From Polytrichum commune (taxonomy: Eukaryota > Streptophyta > Polytrichopsida > Polytrichales > Polytrichaceae): a stretch of 64,000 bases of DNA. The stretch covers positions 57,305,554 through 57,369,553 of the forward strand of contig OX485803.1 in NCBI GenBank assembly GCA_950295325.1, in the 5' to 3' direction. Position numbers and translations under genes: made by a program. Within the stretch, counting starts at the first letter, position 1. The number at the start of each line of letters is the position of its first letter. Below the pieces are notes generated by a model. That model searched no databases. It saw only the letters and a program-made list of their open reading frames with translations, and was not told the DNA's origin. Shown piece after piece: positions 1-10,620 of the stretch.

Positions 1-107
1 TTCAACCTTCTTTTTCATCACCGCATTCAGTTTCAATTTCATCCTTAAGTTAGTTGTGTTGTTTACTTTGTAAAGTAATATTGATTTTTATGTCGGGTAC
101 ATTGTAG

Positions 108-1083
108 ACCATGAGGTTCGTTATTTCATTGGCGGTCAGGAGCGTGCCGGGGTCACCTGCATCGAAGTTTTCATTTCGCCATGTCCCTGAATTGGATCCT
201 TATGGGGTGGATGTTGCACGGGATGATATTCTCCAGAACTTGGTCTCTCGTGAGGACTAGCTAACTAATGGATCCACACCATGGCGAGGGCCTCGTGAAA
301 AGTCCGTGTTTCTAATGCAAATGCTAATTGAAGCATGTAGCTCCCCATGGGATATTATTCTAGATTGCATGGCATCGACCGGTATGTCTTTGTAATCTTC
401 CATTTCAGTTGGTTAATGGTTAATATTTTTTTGCTCTGAAAATTTATTGTGGTTTTTGCACTAAGTTTTTCCAACTTCTTTATTTGTAGGATCTTCCATT
501 CATGCATGCCGCAATGTGCACCGTCACATTGCGGCATTAGAGGCTGATGTTGATATTTTTGAGGCCTTACTTGCTTCATTGATTTATCTCTAGAGCAGCC
601 TTTGCAGTCACTATTGAAGACCGTGTCACTAGTTTAGAGGATCATGAGGGTGAAGATATCCCCGTTGAGAGGATTGTGAAAAGATCTCGCTTTACTAAGT
701 GAGTATGGTCCATAAAAATTCTCTTACTAGTGTTATGTTTTTTGCTGTCATTTCTTCTAAAGTTGAGTTATGAACATGGTACCATTGGCATTTGCAGATG
801 CGATAAATTGAGCTATCCTATTCACCGGCCTTTTTTTGTGACCCTAAATTCAATCCCAGCCCTCCAAAGTCTTGGCAACTTCTTACATATGCAAATGATA
901 TTGCTAATCAACTAGCTGGAGGTTTTTATCAGACTTTTACATCTAAATATCGTCCGGGAAGAGTTTTAGAGTTTTGGATATAGAAGCTTTAGAATCTGAT
1001 GGTCATGCCTCCTCTGATTCAAATATTAATGATTCTAGAATGTCTTCATCATCAGGTGATCATAGTGATTCGGATTTGATGTA
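108..1083 (+). pseudogene. Decayed N4/N6 DNA methyltransferase-like gene
   Basis: An exon (108-381, acceptor TAG before it, donor GTATGT after it) joins in phase to a second exon starting at 490. The joined reading contains GPREKSVFLMQMLIEA, then LDCMASTGSS, then ACRN and LEADVDIFEALL. This follows the C-terminal order of beta-class N4/N6-adenine/cytosine methyltransferases (K-rich motif X, helix, motif I D..x.G.G, then R..giE.d). The gene is broken: an in-frame TAG lies at 258-260, another at 591-593, and the frame then shifts. Downstream pieces (about 798-970 and 975-1083) keep open stretches, ending in an acidic Ser-rich tail at TAA 1081-1083. The catalytic DPPY-type motif would lie upstream and is not seen. 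The methyltransferase assignment rests on motif order read by eye. It could be host-derived or from a mobile element. Confidence 0.5.
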
Positions 1084-1794
1084 ATAGCTTCATGTGTATG
1101 TCTGTGTACTATCTAATATACCGTTTTTTCTTCCGTTGGTTTTTCATTTTATGCACTCATTCCGCATGGAATTCATTGTATGTGTATTACTTTCGGAGTT
1201 TATGGGATATTGTTTAAAATATTTTCGAACACCACTTGGTTTCTTGTTAACGTTTGAGTTAACGAATAATTTTATTGTTCATCACTTACTTCCATAATCG
1301 GCGTATTAGTTCATACCATTCTCATGTTTCTTTAAGGGTTTCCACTATTCTTCTATTATGGTTTTCATACACTTTTTCAATGATTGCTTGCGATTTTAGG
1401 CGAATGCTGGTTTGAATAAATGACCCTAAACCATTACTGTCACCTCATGAAACGTGGCATTCAAGTGTCTTTACTAATATCTCTGCATGAGTATGTTCAA
1501 CAATGATATGAGGTGCACACCTATATTACACAATGGTCTACAAGTTCACTAAAGTGTACACCAACGACACTAAATTCTAAACATAAAACCCCTAGGCCTT
1601 GTCCAAAGTGGCCATGCCGAGACCGAACATGAAATCTAAGCCATTGGGCATGTCGAGACCCAAATTGAAACCAATGATTCGATTTCAAATTTATGGAGTC
1701 AGGTTGAATGTAGCTAAACATGAAACCCAAACATGGCATGCCTACATTCAACCTGAAACCATAAACTTCACCTCAAATCAGACAGCAAACCCCA
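1084..1794. other. Intergenic, nothing recognised
   Basis: AT-rich stretch with only short overlapping ORFs on both strands. No domain, splice-bounded exon or repeat structure was recognised before the tandem array begins. Confidence 0.4.
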
Positions 1795-2270
1795 AGGCCA
1801 ACAAACCTCGGATCCAAGGCCTCCTGCAAAGTAGCCCATCCACTTGAAATGACGAGACCCACCCAAAAACCACACCCTTTAAACACAATCAGAATGTAGG
1901 GGCTCATGCCATGAGGCCTCGGGTCCGAGGCTTTCTCCCAGTGGGACTTCATCCACCTCAAATAACAACCTGTAACCATCCGAGACCCATTCCCAACCTA
2001 TAAACCTTATACCCAATCTGAAATGATACTGCAGCCACGAGGCCTCGGATCCCAGGCCTTCTCCAAGTGGGACTTAGTCCACCTCAAATGACAAGTTGTA
2101 ACCATCCGAGACCCATTCCCAACCTACAAATTAAACCTTATACCCAATCTGAAATGATACCACAGCCACGAGGCCTCGGATCCCAGGCCTTCTCCAAGTG
2201 GGACTTAGTCCACCTCAAATGACAACCTGTAACCATCCGAGACCCATTCCCAACCTACAAACCTTATAAG
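1795..2270. repeat. Tandem repeat, unit about 126-131 bp
   Basis: The segment starting TGTAACCATCCGAGACCC recurs at 1971, 2097 and 2228, giving periods of 126 and 131 bp. A more diverged unit precedes it from about 1795, recognisable by GAGGCCTCGG and GTGGGACTT. Each unit carries CACGAGGCCTCGGATCCCAG, with a central AGGCCT palindrome. The second and third full units are nearly identical, so the expansion looks recent. Confidence 0.85.
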
Positions 2271-2433
2271 AGAATGTGCAAGCAAATATAGTATAGGTTC
2301 CTCAACCATGGTTATAGGTTCCTCAACCACGGTTATAGGTTATTTTTGTCAATAAATATTTCAATATTTAGCTTTACACCGCGGTCATAGAGCATGTTTC
2401 ACCACACAAAATTTCAATATTCTACAAAACTTA

Positions 2434-2468
2434 CCGCTCACCGCTCACTGCTCACCGCTCACCGCTCG
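2434..2468. repeat. 7-bp minisatellite (CCGCTCA)n
   Basis: Five near-perfect copies of CCGCTCA (TGAGCGG on the minus strand) sit exactly at the 3' end of the H3-tail gene's open frame. On the minus strand every unit offers a GTGAGC splice-donor-like sequence, so the gene may continue by splicing from here. Confidence 0.8.
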
Positions 2469-2944
2469 CAAAATAGTTTTTCCCCTCTCAAATGCGCCTC
2501 TGATATGGGTCGACAATTGTATCCCGCATCTCCCCGCTCAACATTTGCGATATTTACATATCCAGAGACACCCTCGCCAAAGATAAACACTCTACTGTAT
2601 TTCTTCATAAAAACCTCCAAGTCCATCAACCTATCTCCAACAGATTTATCCGGCGGCCCACTCTTCAACTTCTTTGGAATCTTCTCCACCTCTAGGAAAG
2701 GACTAGGATCACTTGGCTTCTTCTTTCCCTTCCTTTGATTCTCATCTTCTTCGGGATTGTCCTGTACAGTCAAGTCCAGGACGTCATCTTGTCTTGCTTT
2801 CTTCCTCACTGCCGCCTCTCGAACCTCATCTCCTGCCTTTCTCTTGCCTTCACGGATTTGCTTCTTCTTTGATAATGCCTCCAGCCTTGATGCCTTTGCC
2901 TCCTCCACTATAATCTGTACCCTGCGGAGAACAGCTTTGTAGTC
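2459..2944 (-). pseudogene. In-frame continuation of the H3-tail gene after a TAG
   Basis: The frame continues directly past the TAG at 2945-2947 for about 160 codons to a TGA at 2459. The segment starts DYKAVLRRVQIIVEEAKASR and is rich in charged residues. A helix or coiled-coil-like stretch (EEAKASRLEALSKKKQIREG) is followed by basic clusters (KRKAGDEV, RKKAR, RKGKKK, KIPKKLKSG) of nuclear-localisation type. The clean open frame on both sides of one TAG suggests a single recent nonsense change (CAG to TAG would fit) or readthrough. The C-terminal part (RVFIFGEGVSGYVNIANVER) was not recognised. Confidence 0.55.
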
Positions 2945-3483
2945 CTACTCGATCATGAATGCTCTCTCCTCTTGGGTCTTTGTGTGCTTGTTTGTCTCGC
3001 CGTAGATGATACAATAAGTTAGGAAGTCGCCATTCGTAGACCTGATATTCTCTCCCTCATGATTTAGCTCTTCATTGACATCTTCATATGCAAACGAGTC
3101 CACATAGCTAGCAACCTTGAAATCCTTCTTTCGCTCTGAAGACTTGCACATTATCAGAACCCTTTTTCCATCAGCTTGAAGGTCCAACACGTGCTTTGCT
3201 TTCATATATCTCCTCCATGTAGTATCAATCTTTGTTTTGGTGTACAATGACAACACCGTTGTCTCCCCAAAGCCACTATATTGCATGAACCACTTGACAT
3301 TCTCTCCCAAATCGACTATGTCCCAGGTCACTGTCCTGGACATTCCACCGGACACTGCGTACAAACAAATGGACATGTTAATACCCTAGGCAAGTCGATG
3401 CTTTCGACTATCTAGAAACATGTCGAGTCTGTCTTAGGTGCCGTTGTCCTACCTTTTCGAGCAGTCTGCTTCGTTCTTGCCAT
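2945..3483 (-). CDS. Two-exon gene with a histone H3 tail-mimic N-terminus
   Basis: Exon 1 (3483-3453) reads MARTKQTARK and then one base of a split codon. The intron (3452-3355, 98 bp) has donor GTAGGA, a TTAAC branch-like site and acceptor TTTGTACGCAG. Exon 2 (3354-2945) continues in phase with VSGGMSRTVTWDIVDLG to a TAG, giving 146 residues. After removal of Met, residues 1-9 equal histone H3 (ARTKQTARK). Next come V-S-G-G, where H3 has S-T-G-G. The rest is not a histone fold: it has WDIVDLGENVKWFMQYSG and a basic stretch (MCKSSERKKDFK), and I recognise no domain. The ATG has a good context (GCGATGG). An overlapping upstream ATG lies 7 nt before it. If the intron is retained the product is a 23-residue peptide. 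An H3 pseudogene is unlikely because no globular H3 follows. Confidence 0.65.
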
Positions 3484-3628
3484 CGCTCATGAACAGAAGG
3501 ATTTCAGTTCAAAACGTCTATGTACCTGAATGAAACAAGCACTCTCTATTTTAAGTTCTGCACTATACTGCACATTTCCAAAAGAGAAAGGATGATTTCA
3601 TTTGCTACTGTTAACCACATATTTGCTT

Positions 3629-3637
3629 GTTATATAG
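3629..3637 (-). promoter_or_regulatory. Candidate TATA box of the H3-tail gene
   Basis: Minus strand reads CTATATAAC, about 146 nt upstream of the ATG at 3483, which is a plausible core promoter position with a short 5' leader. The nearest palindromic repeat (3703-3724) lies about 65 bp further upstream. Confidence 0.45.
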
Positions 3638-3702
3638 CCCATATAGAATGGCCAAATAGAATGCCTCTACATTATAAGATGCCTCTACATTGTGTTACAA
3701 GG

Positions 3703-3792
3703 CCCACGGGCGATCGCCCGTGGGAAGTCCTTGTCATTTGTCTTTGCAAACCAAGTCTCTGGTTGCAAGGCCCACGGGCGTTCGCCCTTGGG
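3703..3792. repeat. Two GC-rich palindromic repeats
   Basis: The copy at 3703-3724 is a perfect 22-bp palindrome whose 20-bp core is CCACGGGCGATCGCCCGTGG. The copy at 3771-3792 has a GTTC centre and one arm mismatch. Both are preceded by CAAGG. They lie in AT-rich DNA upstream of the H3-tail gene, on the side of its promoter. Confidence 0.95.
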
Positions 3793-4190
3793 CAGTGACC
3801 TTGCCAACCCCCTTTGAATTCTTAGTTCCTAGATAGGTTCCTTCATACAAGGCCCACGGTGTCGGGTAGAGAGGGTTCCGCCTTGGGAAAGCGTTGGGCT
3901 TCTGGCTGCAACTAGATTTTATCGGACCCGTCGAATCTTCTGATCTTCAATTGAATCTTCCGGTCTTCTAGTCTTCAATTTCTTCTAATCTTCAACCTCT
4001 TTCCCGTCGACCTATCCTGTTGCGGCTCTATATGGATAAAGGGTAAGGGTAGTGTGATAAGAAACCACGGGCTTCGGACGGGTAAAACGGGACGTCAGAA
4101 CACGAGCTGACGTCCGAAAGATTGGCTCCTAAACTTTCAAACCCACGGTGACCAGCAATCGCGCCTCACCAGTGGGAACGACAGAAAACA

Positions 4191-5131
4191 TGTCGCGCAC
4201 CTCTCCATGAGGAGTGCCCGCAACACCATGGGCACAAGGGGGACCCCGGAGTGACACCCGGGACTTGTGACGCCATTGGTGAGAGGGACCAAGTGATCCT
4301 AAGGTGGGTGAGGGCCCCGGGCGTTTAGAACGCCTCCCACCCACAAAGACTAGGAGTCATGAGGGTAAAGCCATAAGCTATGAGTAGCTTATGGCGTCCC
4401 GATTCTAGAATGCTAAAGAACACCTCAATCTGAGGTGTGAGCTAGGAGATATGGCACTTTGAGTGGGATGCTGTCCCGGGACAGCGCCCTGGAACAGCAG
4501 GGGCCTGGGAGTGGCTCCCGGGACTGCAAAGGTTTAAACAGGCATAACTTCCTCAATACTTGCCCGAATAGGGCAAGTGAGGTGTCCATAGGGATCTACG
4601 TGAAATGTAGATGACGATAGAGTGGTTGGTTGTTAGATTCAGAGACCGCACATGGAAGTTATGAAGGTCTGAAGCTGCAGGGAGGCTTCTAGACCCAGCG
4701 GCTAAGGGAAAATGTCTACTTGGCCCCAACTCTTGGTAGAGAGACAAAAGGGATGTTGACGGTGGGGGAGGGGCCCCGCCAAAAGTCCTAGAGGCTTATA
4801 TGGGTGAGGCGGCTTTGCCGACCGACCCCCCCCGGAGCATACTTGGCAATGTGCTCCGGGTGGTTGTAGTGTTGTCCTAGCAACACTATGACCAAGTAGG
4901 GAGTGGACTTCCATGGATGGAAGTCCACCTTAGCGATGGGTTACCTACTAAGGGGAAAGAGTCCCGAATGCATGTGTAGGAGGGTTTGGTGACCAAATAT
5001 GGGATTGAAGGTCCGCGGTTTTGGGAGCTAACCATGCATGTGCGTGGGATGTGCAGGTTAGCGCTCGGGACACTTGCTAGAGTTGGAAAGCGATTGAGCT
5101 AAGTGGAGAAAAACTAGCAAGGGTCGCGACA
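4191..5131 (+). repeat. 5' LTR of the Ty3 element
   Basis: 941 bp, starting TGTCGCGCAC and ending GGGTCGCGACA, so the ends form a 7-bp inverted repeat TGTCGCG/CGCGACA. The offset to the 3' copy is exactly 6430 bp along its whole length. It contains several small hairpins, for example the pair TCCACTCCCTAC-like arms around ATGGAAGTCC near 4905-4930. Confidence 0.97.
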
Positions 5132-5133
5132 CG

Positions 5134-5145
5134 TGGTATCAGAGC
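5134..5145 (+). promoter_or_regulatory. Primer-binding site for initiator tRNA-Met
   Basis: TGGTATCAGAGC begins 2 bp after the 5' LTR. It is complementary to the 3' end of plant initiator tRNA-Met, the usual minus-strand primer of this superfamily. Confidence 0.95.
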
Positions 5146-5181
5146 AGGGTTTCGTCTTTGAGCTAGCACTTTGAAGGAGAG

Positions 5182-8100
5182 ATGGCTACCAAACGTGCGG
5201 GTAACGATGGTGAGGCGGGGACTTCTAAAAAGTTGCGACGCTCAAAACGGAACAAAGATCATGTTGAAGAGGATGTTGACCCCGCCATTGAGTCTATTAA
5301 CAATGGTGGGGATGATGGTGCAACCGGTGAGGAAGTGGAGGAGTCCCTAGAAAGGGGTCCCGAAAACCTCGAAGAAAATTCGGGGGCTAGACTTCCAAAT
5401 GCGCCCGAAAGCTTGGAAGGTGGTGATGTTGGATTAAAATTCCAACTCAAAATGCTTGAGTTCATGGACTCCGTAAATCAAGAGCTCAAGCGTGTCAAGG
5501 ACGAGAGAGCTCGCCAAGACAAAATGATCGAGCTCCTTATGATGCAAGGGGCTAGGCCTTCTTCTTCAACAAAGAAGTTGGCCAAGGTAAATATGCCAAG
5601 TACCTTTTCGGGGCTTGGTAAGGCAAGAAAGGTCAAAGAATTTTTATTGGAAATGGACAACTACTACGATGTCCAAAGGCCCGATGAAGACGACAAGGTC
5701 TCCATAGCGGTGACCTTTTTGAAAGACCATGCGCTCCAATGGTGGACGAGCAAAAAAGAACAAGAGCCCGAGTTGGTGGCAAACTTGACTTGGGTCGGCT
5801 TCAAGGAATTGCTTGTTGATAGGTTCACGCCGGAGTACCAAGAATTGCGGGAGGGAATGAACTTGGTGCAAATGAGGCACACGGGGTCCCTTAAGGCCTA
5901 TGTGCGCGATTTTAACGCCCAAATGAATGCTACACCTAAGATGGATGAATTTGCCAAGAGATGCATTTTCTTAGGTGGCTTACAAAAGTGGGTGGTAGAC
6001 GCCTTGTTCAAGTTTCCAAAGCTTCCCGAGGACGTGGCGGGGATCATTAAGATCGCGGAGAGAATTGAAGCCGACGGCCCCGAAAGAAAGTCAAGCGGCC
6101 CCGCACAACAAAGCGGCTCGAGTCGAAATATGTCTCGAGGCAAAGAGCGCAAGAAATTTGGGCCATCCAACCATTTCAAAGGACAACCCGACGGGACAAA
6201 TTCCACCAAGGGTGGCTACCAAGGAGGAAAACCACCCAATGTAGGAATTAAAGGAGGCGACATGAAGGACAAGCGGTGCCATAAATGTGGCAAACTTGGT
6301 CATTTTCAAGCGGCGTGCCCCGACAACAAGGTGAGTGTCAAGACAAATCGTGGTTGTACCGCCGACCAAATGCTAGAAGGTGGCTTTGTGGCCAAGGCTA
6401 GTAGCCTTAAGCCAAGGCCAAGTCTTTTGTTCCTTGAAGCCGAAATCAATGGTCGGAATGTCTCATGCTTGGTTGATACAGGGGCAACGCACTCCTTCAT
6501 GAGCCCGAAACTTGCGAAGGAATTGGGCTTGCCAACGGGTAGAGCGGGCAAGCCGCATGAGACGAAGGAGGTAGCGTTGAACGTGAACTTAAAGTGTGGG
6601 ACGTTGGAGTTTAAGGAGAATTTCACACTTTGTGAAATGGATGAGGTGGACCTCATTTTGGGGGACACCTTCTTCGAGACTCACACGGTGGATGTGAGGC
6701 GCAAGCCGGTGCGGCTTGTAGTTTGTCGTAATGGCAAGGAAATGACTTTAAAGTTGACGAGGACTCCTCTGGCGGGAGGAGGCAAGTTGAATTTGGTCTC
6801 GATAGACCGAATGTCCAAAGTACAAATGGTTGTGGTGGTCCGAATGGAGCAACACCAAAGAACTCACGAGGAGGCTAAAACCGATGGGCCTCCTCCAAAG
6901 CACATTCGCGATGTATTAGGGAGGTACAAGGATGTACTCACCGACGAGTTGCCCCAAGAGTTACCGCCAACGAGAGAAGTCGATCACAAGATCGAGGTGA
7001 TCCCGGGGTCCGAGCCACCGTCCAAGGCACCTTATCGATTGAACCAAAAAGAGTTGCTAGAATTGAAGAAACAACTCAATGACTTGCTATCAAGAGGTTA
7101 CATTAGGCCGAGTAAATCACCATATGGGGCCCCGGTGCTCTTTGTGGATAAAAAAGATGGCAAGCTACGCATGTGCATCGATTATAGGGCCTTGAATAAG
7201 GTGACTATCAAAAACAACTACCCGCTACCTCGGATTGATGATCTTTTCGACCGATTGGCGGGAGCTAAGTATTTTAGTCGTATTGACTTAAAATCCGGGT
7301 ATTATCAAATTCGAATCGCGAATGAAGATGTTGAAAAGACGGCGTGCCGCACAAGGTATGGGTCTTACGAGTTTTTGGTGATGCCTTTCGGGTTGTGTAA
7401 TGCGCCCTCGACATTCACAACCCTTATGAATACCATCTTTCGAGAGGAAACCGACGATTTCGTAATAATCTATATCGACGACATCTTGGTGTATTCCAAG
7501 ACGGCGGAGGAGCATGCACGGCACCTTGAGGTGGTGCTTCGAAAACTAAGGGACAACAAGTTGTATGCTAACGGGGAGAAGAGCGATTTTGCTCAAAATG
7601 AAATTGAGTTCTTAGGCCATGTGGTGACCAAGGATGGAATTAAGCCGGACATGAAAAAGGTAAAGGCGATTCAAGAATGGAAGCGGCCATCGACTCAAAA
7701 AGGGCTTAGGTCGTTCCTTGGCCTAGTCAATTACTACCGCCGCTTCATTCGAGATTTTTCTAAGGTTGCTAGGCCTTTGTCCGACTTGTTGAAGAAAGGG
7801 GTATCCCAAGAATGGGACGAACCTTGTCACCAAGCTTTTTGGGAGCTCAAGAGCAAATTGTCTTCGCCGCCCGTACTAAAGTTCCCGGAGTTTGACAAGC
7901 CTTTTGAGGTGCATACGGATGCGAGCGATTTTGCAATTGGCGGAGTGTTGATGCAAGATGGACGGCCCATTGCTTATGAGAGCAAGAAACTCGATGGTTG
8001 TCAAAGACGATGGCCAACTCATGAAAAGGAGCTCTTCGCCGTAGTACATTGCTTGAAGACGTGGCAACATTATTTGGGGTTGCACAAGACCAAGGTGTAC

Positions 8101-9792
8101 ACGGACAACGTGTCGTTGAAGTATTTCGAGACACAAACGCAAGTGAGCGCCAAGCAATTGCGGTGGCACGATACCTTGGCGCTTATGAACGTGGAGTTGA
8201 TCCACAAACCGGGCCGTGATAATGTGGTGCCGGACGCGTTAAGTAGACGTGAAGAGTTCCAAGAAATGGGCACAAGTCAAAGCTTGTGGCTAATGTACAA
8301 AGGTGAATGTGACTTGCATCGTAAGTTAAGGGAGGGGTACGTCAACGATCCCGAAGCACAAGTGTTTCTAGGCGAGCTTCGCAAAGGCAAGGCGCTTAAG
8401 GAGATCAAGTTGGTGGACGGATTGCTCAAGTATAAGCAAAGTCGGGTGTATGTGCCACAAGGCAAGTTGAGGCTATTGGTTTTGGAGGAGGAACATGATA
8501 GTCCCATCGCCGGCCATAGAGGAGAAAAAGCCACCATAGCGGCGGTGTCAAGGAGGTATTATTGGCCATGCATGAAAGAAGAAATCGCCCACTTTGTGAA
8601 GACTTGTGTCAAATGCCAATTAAACCGAGCCTCTTATCAAAAGCAAGCCGGCTTATTGCAACCGTTGCCTATCCCGCCGGGGCCATGGCATAGTGTGTCC
8701 ATGGACTTCATCACGAGTTTGCCGGAGTCACGAGGCTACGATGCCATCTTGGTGATGGTGGACCGGTTTAGTAAGTTGGCGCATATGGTGCCAACCGTGG
8801 GAACGGCAACCGCTTTGGAGACCGCAAAGCTCTTTCTCAATGCATGGTGGAGGCATCACGGGTTGCCGAGAGTGATTGTATCCGATCGAGATCCGAAGTT
8901 CACAAGCGCATTTTGGAGGCATTTCTTTAGGAAGGTTGGAACAAAACTAACCTTTAGCACGGCCTTCCATCCCCAAACGGATGGCCAAACCGAGCGTGTG
9001 AATGGAGTCTTGAACCAATACTTGAGGAACTTTGTGAGTGCGGACCAACGAGATTGGGCGGACTATGTGGGTTTAGCGGAGTTTAGTTATAATGCGGCCA
9101 CGCACTCGGCGACCAAGCAATCGCCATTCAAGGTGGCTTATGGAGTGGATCCGCTCCAACCCGCCGACCTAGCTCTCGAGGGGGCACATTCAACACTAGA
9201 GTTCAACCAAGATGGTGAGGACTTAGCCAAAAAACGTGAACAAGTTTTGGAGAAGACCAAGTTGTTGTTGGAGAAAGCCCAAAAACGCTATGAAAAACAA
9301 GTCAATGCCGGAAGACGCGAAGTGGAGTATGAGGTGGGCCAAAAGGTGTTGTTGAATGTAAAAAACTTCACAATGCCCGAAGGCCTCACTCCAAAGTTCA
9401 TGTCAAAATTTGCGGGTCCGTTTCCGATTGTTGAACGAGTTTTCAAAGATGTTTATAAGTTGGAGTTGCCGCCCGAGATCAAAGTGCATCCGACATTCCA
9501 TGTCTCACTATTAAAGCCGTTCAAGGAAGACACCTTATGGCCTAATCGTAAGCAAGTGATTAGGCCACCTCCCGACCTTGTAGGAGATCATTTGGAGTAC
9601 GAGGTAGAAGGCATCCTCAAGTGTAGGAACCACAAGCGAAAAGGAAAGGAGTATTTGGTGAAGTGGCGGGGGTTTCATGAGAAAGAAGCCACTTGGGTAG
9701 CGGCAAGGGACATGGTGAATGCCAAGGAGATAGTGAAGCGCTTTGAAGAAACTAGGGCTAGAGGGTCCAACAAAAGGAAACGTAGGCATTGA
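5182..9792 (+). CDS. Ty3 chromovirus Gag-Pol polyprotein with chromodomain
   Basis: A single 1536-residue frame encodes all proteins for particle formation, reverse transcription and integration. Visible parts: charged N-terminus; Gag domain about 130-300 (WW near 187); CCHC zinc knuckle at 366-379 ([14 protein letters not shown]); aspartic protease DTGA at 432-435; reverse transcriptase about 617-800 with YIDD at 764-767; RNase H with catalytic Asp 913 in HTDAS; integrase zinc finger (H1112, C1142, C1145) and catalytic triad D1175, D1235, E1271 with 35 residues between the last two; C-terminal chromodomain from 1473 ([18 protein letters not shown]). No gag/pol frameshift is needed. All key catalytic residues are present. 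In relatives the chromodomain binds methylated H3 and steers integration to heterochromatin; that role here is by family knowledge. Confidence 0.97.
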   Translation: MATKRAGNDGEAGTSKKLRRSKRNKDHVEEDVDPAIESINNGGDDGATGEEVEESLERGPENLEENSGARLPNAPESLEGGDVGLKFQLKMLEFMDSVNQELKRVKDERARQDKMIELLMMQGARPSSSTKKLAKVNMPSTFSGLGKARKVKEFLLEMDNYYDVQRPDEDDKVSIAVTFLKDHALQWWTSKKEQEPELVANLTWVGFKELLVDRFTPEYQELREGMNLVQMRHTGSLKAYVRDFNAQMNATPKMDEFAKRCIFLGGLQKWVVDALFKFPKLPEDVAGIIKIAERIEADGPERKSSGPAQQSGSSRNMSRGKERKKFGPSNHFKGQPDGTNSTKGGYQGGKPPNVGIKGGDMKDKRCHKCGKLGHFQAACPDNKVSVKTNRGCTADQMLEGGFVAKASSLKPRPSLLFLEAEINGRNVSCLVDTGATHSFMSPKLAKELGLPTGRAGKPHETKEVALNVNLKCGTLEFKENFTLCEMDEVDLILGDTFFETHTVDVRRKPVRLVVCRNGKEMTLKLTRTPLAGGGKLNLVSIDRMSKVQMVVVVRMEQHQRTHEEAKTDGPPPKHIRDVLGRYKDVLTDELPQELPPTREVDHKIEVIPGSEPPSKAPYRLNQKELLELKKQLNDLLSRGYIRPSKSPYGAPVLFVDKKDGKLRMCIDYRALNKVTIKNNYPLPRIDDLFDRLAGAKYFSRIDLKSGYYQIRIANEDVEKTACRTRYGSYEFLVMPFGLCNAPSTFTTLMNTIFREETDDFVIIYIDDILVYSKTAEEHARHLEVVLRKLRDNKLYANGEKSDFAQNEIEFLGHVVTKDGIKPDMKKVKAIQEWKRPSTQKGLRSFLGLVNYYRRFIRDFSKVARPLSDLLKKGVSQEWDEPCHQAFWELKSKLSSPPVLKFPEFDKPFEVHTDASDFAIGGVLMQDGRPIAYESKKLDGCQRRWPTHEKELFAVVHCLKTWQHYLGLHKTKVYTDNVSLKYFETQTQVSAKQLRWHDTLALMNVELIHKPGRDNVVPDALSRREEFQEMGTSQSLWLMYKGECDLHRKLREGYVNDPEAQVFLGELRKGKALKEIKLVDGLLKYKQSRVYVPQGKLRLLVLEEEHDSPIAGHRGEKATIAAVSRRYYWPCMKEEIAHFVKTCVKCQLNRASYQKQAGLLQPLPIPPGPWHSVSMDFITSLPESRGYDAILVMVDRFSKLAHMVPTVGTATALETAKLFLNAWWRHHGLPRVIVSDRDPKFTSAFWRHFFRKVGTKLTFSTAFHPQTDGQTERVNGVLNQYLRNFVSADQRDWADYVGLAEFSYNAATHSATKQSPFKVAYGVDPLQPADLALEGAHSTLEFNQDGEDLAKKREQVLEKTKLLLEKAQKRYEKQVNAGRREVEYEVGQKVLLNVKNFTMPEGLTPKFMSKFAGPFPIVERVFKDVYKLELPPEIKVHPTFHVSLLKPFKEDTLWPNRKQVIRPPPDLVGDHLEYEVEGILKCRNHKRKGKEYLVKWRGFHEKEATWVAARDMVNAKEIVKRFEETRARGSNKRKRRH

Positions 9793-10586
9793 TGAGGACA
9801 TCAATCTCCTTTAGTGGGGGAGAGATGTTAGTAGCACCCTTAACTTGGAGGCAATGTCCTCCACATTATGTACTTGTTCATTTTCGCTTAAGGCAATAAA
9901 GTTCAACTTTAGTGGTGCAAAGAGAAAAGTATAAGATGAGGTCCTAGTCTTGTACTTGTGCTTGGTTAGTGGAAGAGGGAGGAATATATATGCTAAACTA
10001 GGTTGGGTAGGCCGAGTAATGGGGACCATGGCTTAGAGGGGTCTTGGATAAAACCAAAAACCTCTTAGCCATGGTCTTGTCCGGGCGGGGGCAAGGTGAT
10101 GGCGCGTGCTTATAAAAGTGCAACCCACGAGCCAATGCGAGTTGGCGCATGGGCGTCATGAACCCATGTCTCGAAAGAGCAAAGTGGGAGCCAAGTCGGG
10201 CGGGACTTGGCATCACCCCCGTGCGATCGAGACGTGGCTTAACAAAGGAAAGCCATCTCGGAGTGGCAACCGAGGCAACTTAGTAGAAGCGTTGAGGTCC
10301 AACCTAGTTGTGTCAAAATGATAGAGTTAGGCTAGTGGAGCCTAACTTGGGTGGCCCCAAAGGAAGGGTCACCCAAGTAAGTCTCAAAGTAGGTGAGTCT
10401 AGTGTAGTTTAGGTCCTTGGACAAGATGTCCGGGGTTTTCCTAAACGGACCACCTAGGATCGACACCTTTGAGACTTTGCCAAATTTGAAGATGCATTGT
10501 GGGGGTAGCGCCCTAAAGAAAACACAATGCCACACCAAGAGAGGATGGCAACTTGAGAATTGGTGTGCCCGACTATAAGTATAGTC
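9793..10586 (+). other. Non-coding 3' region of the Ty3 element
   Basis: About 800 bp between the gag-pol stop and the functional polypurine tract, with no coding potential seen. It begins right after a second polypurine-like tract (9812-9824, AGTGGGGGAGAG) that is followed by TGTTAG, the way many plant Ty3 LTRs start. A hairpin pairs 10024-10039 (GACCATGGCTTAGAGG) with 10061-10076. Confidence 0.7.
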
Positions 10587-10607
10587 GATGAGGGCATCGA
10601 CTCCATT

Positions 10608-10620
10608 TGGTGGGGGTGAG
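10608..10620 (+). promoter_or_regulatory. Polypurine tract of the Ty3 element
   Basis: GGTGGGGGTGAG lies immediately before the 3' LTR at 10621, the position of the plus-strand primer. Confidence 0.85.

Noticed and set aside
3453-3483. Exon 1 as the start of an ordinary histone H3 pseudogene
   Set aside because: No globular H3 sequence follows in any frame nearby, and the next exon continues in phase with an unrelated protein.
3703-3724. Cyanobacterial HIP1 (GCGATCGC) or bacterial contamination
   Set aside because: The core matches HIP1 by sequence, but the arms are a specific longer palindrome and the surroundings are intron-containing plant DNA.
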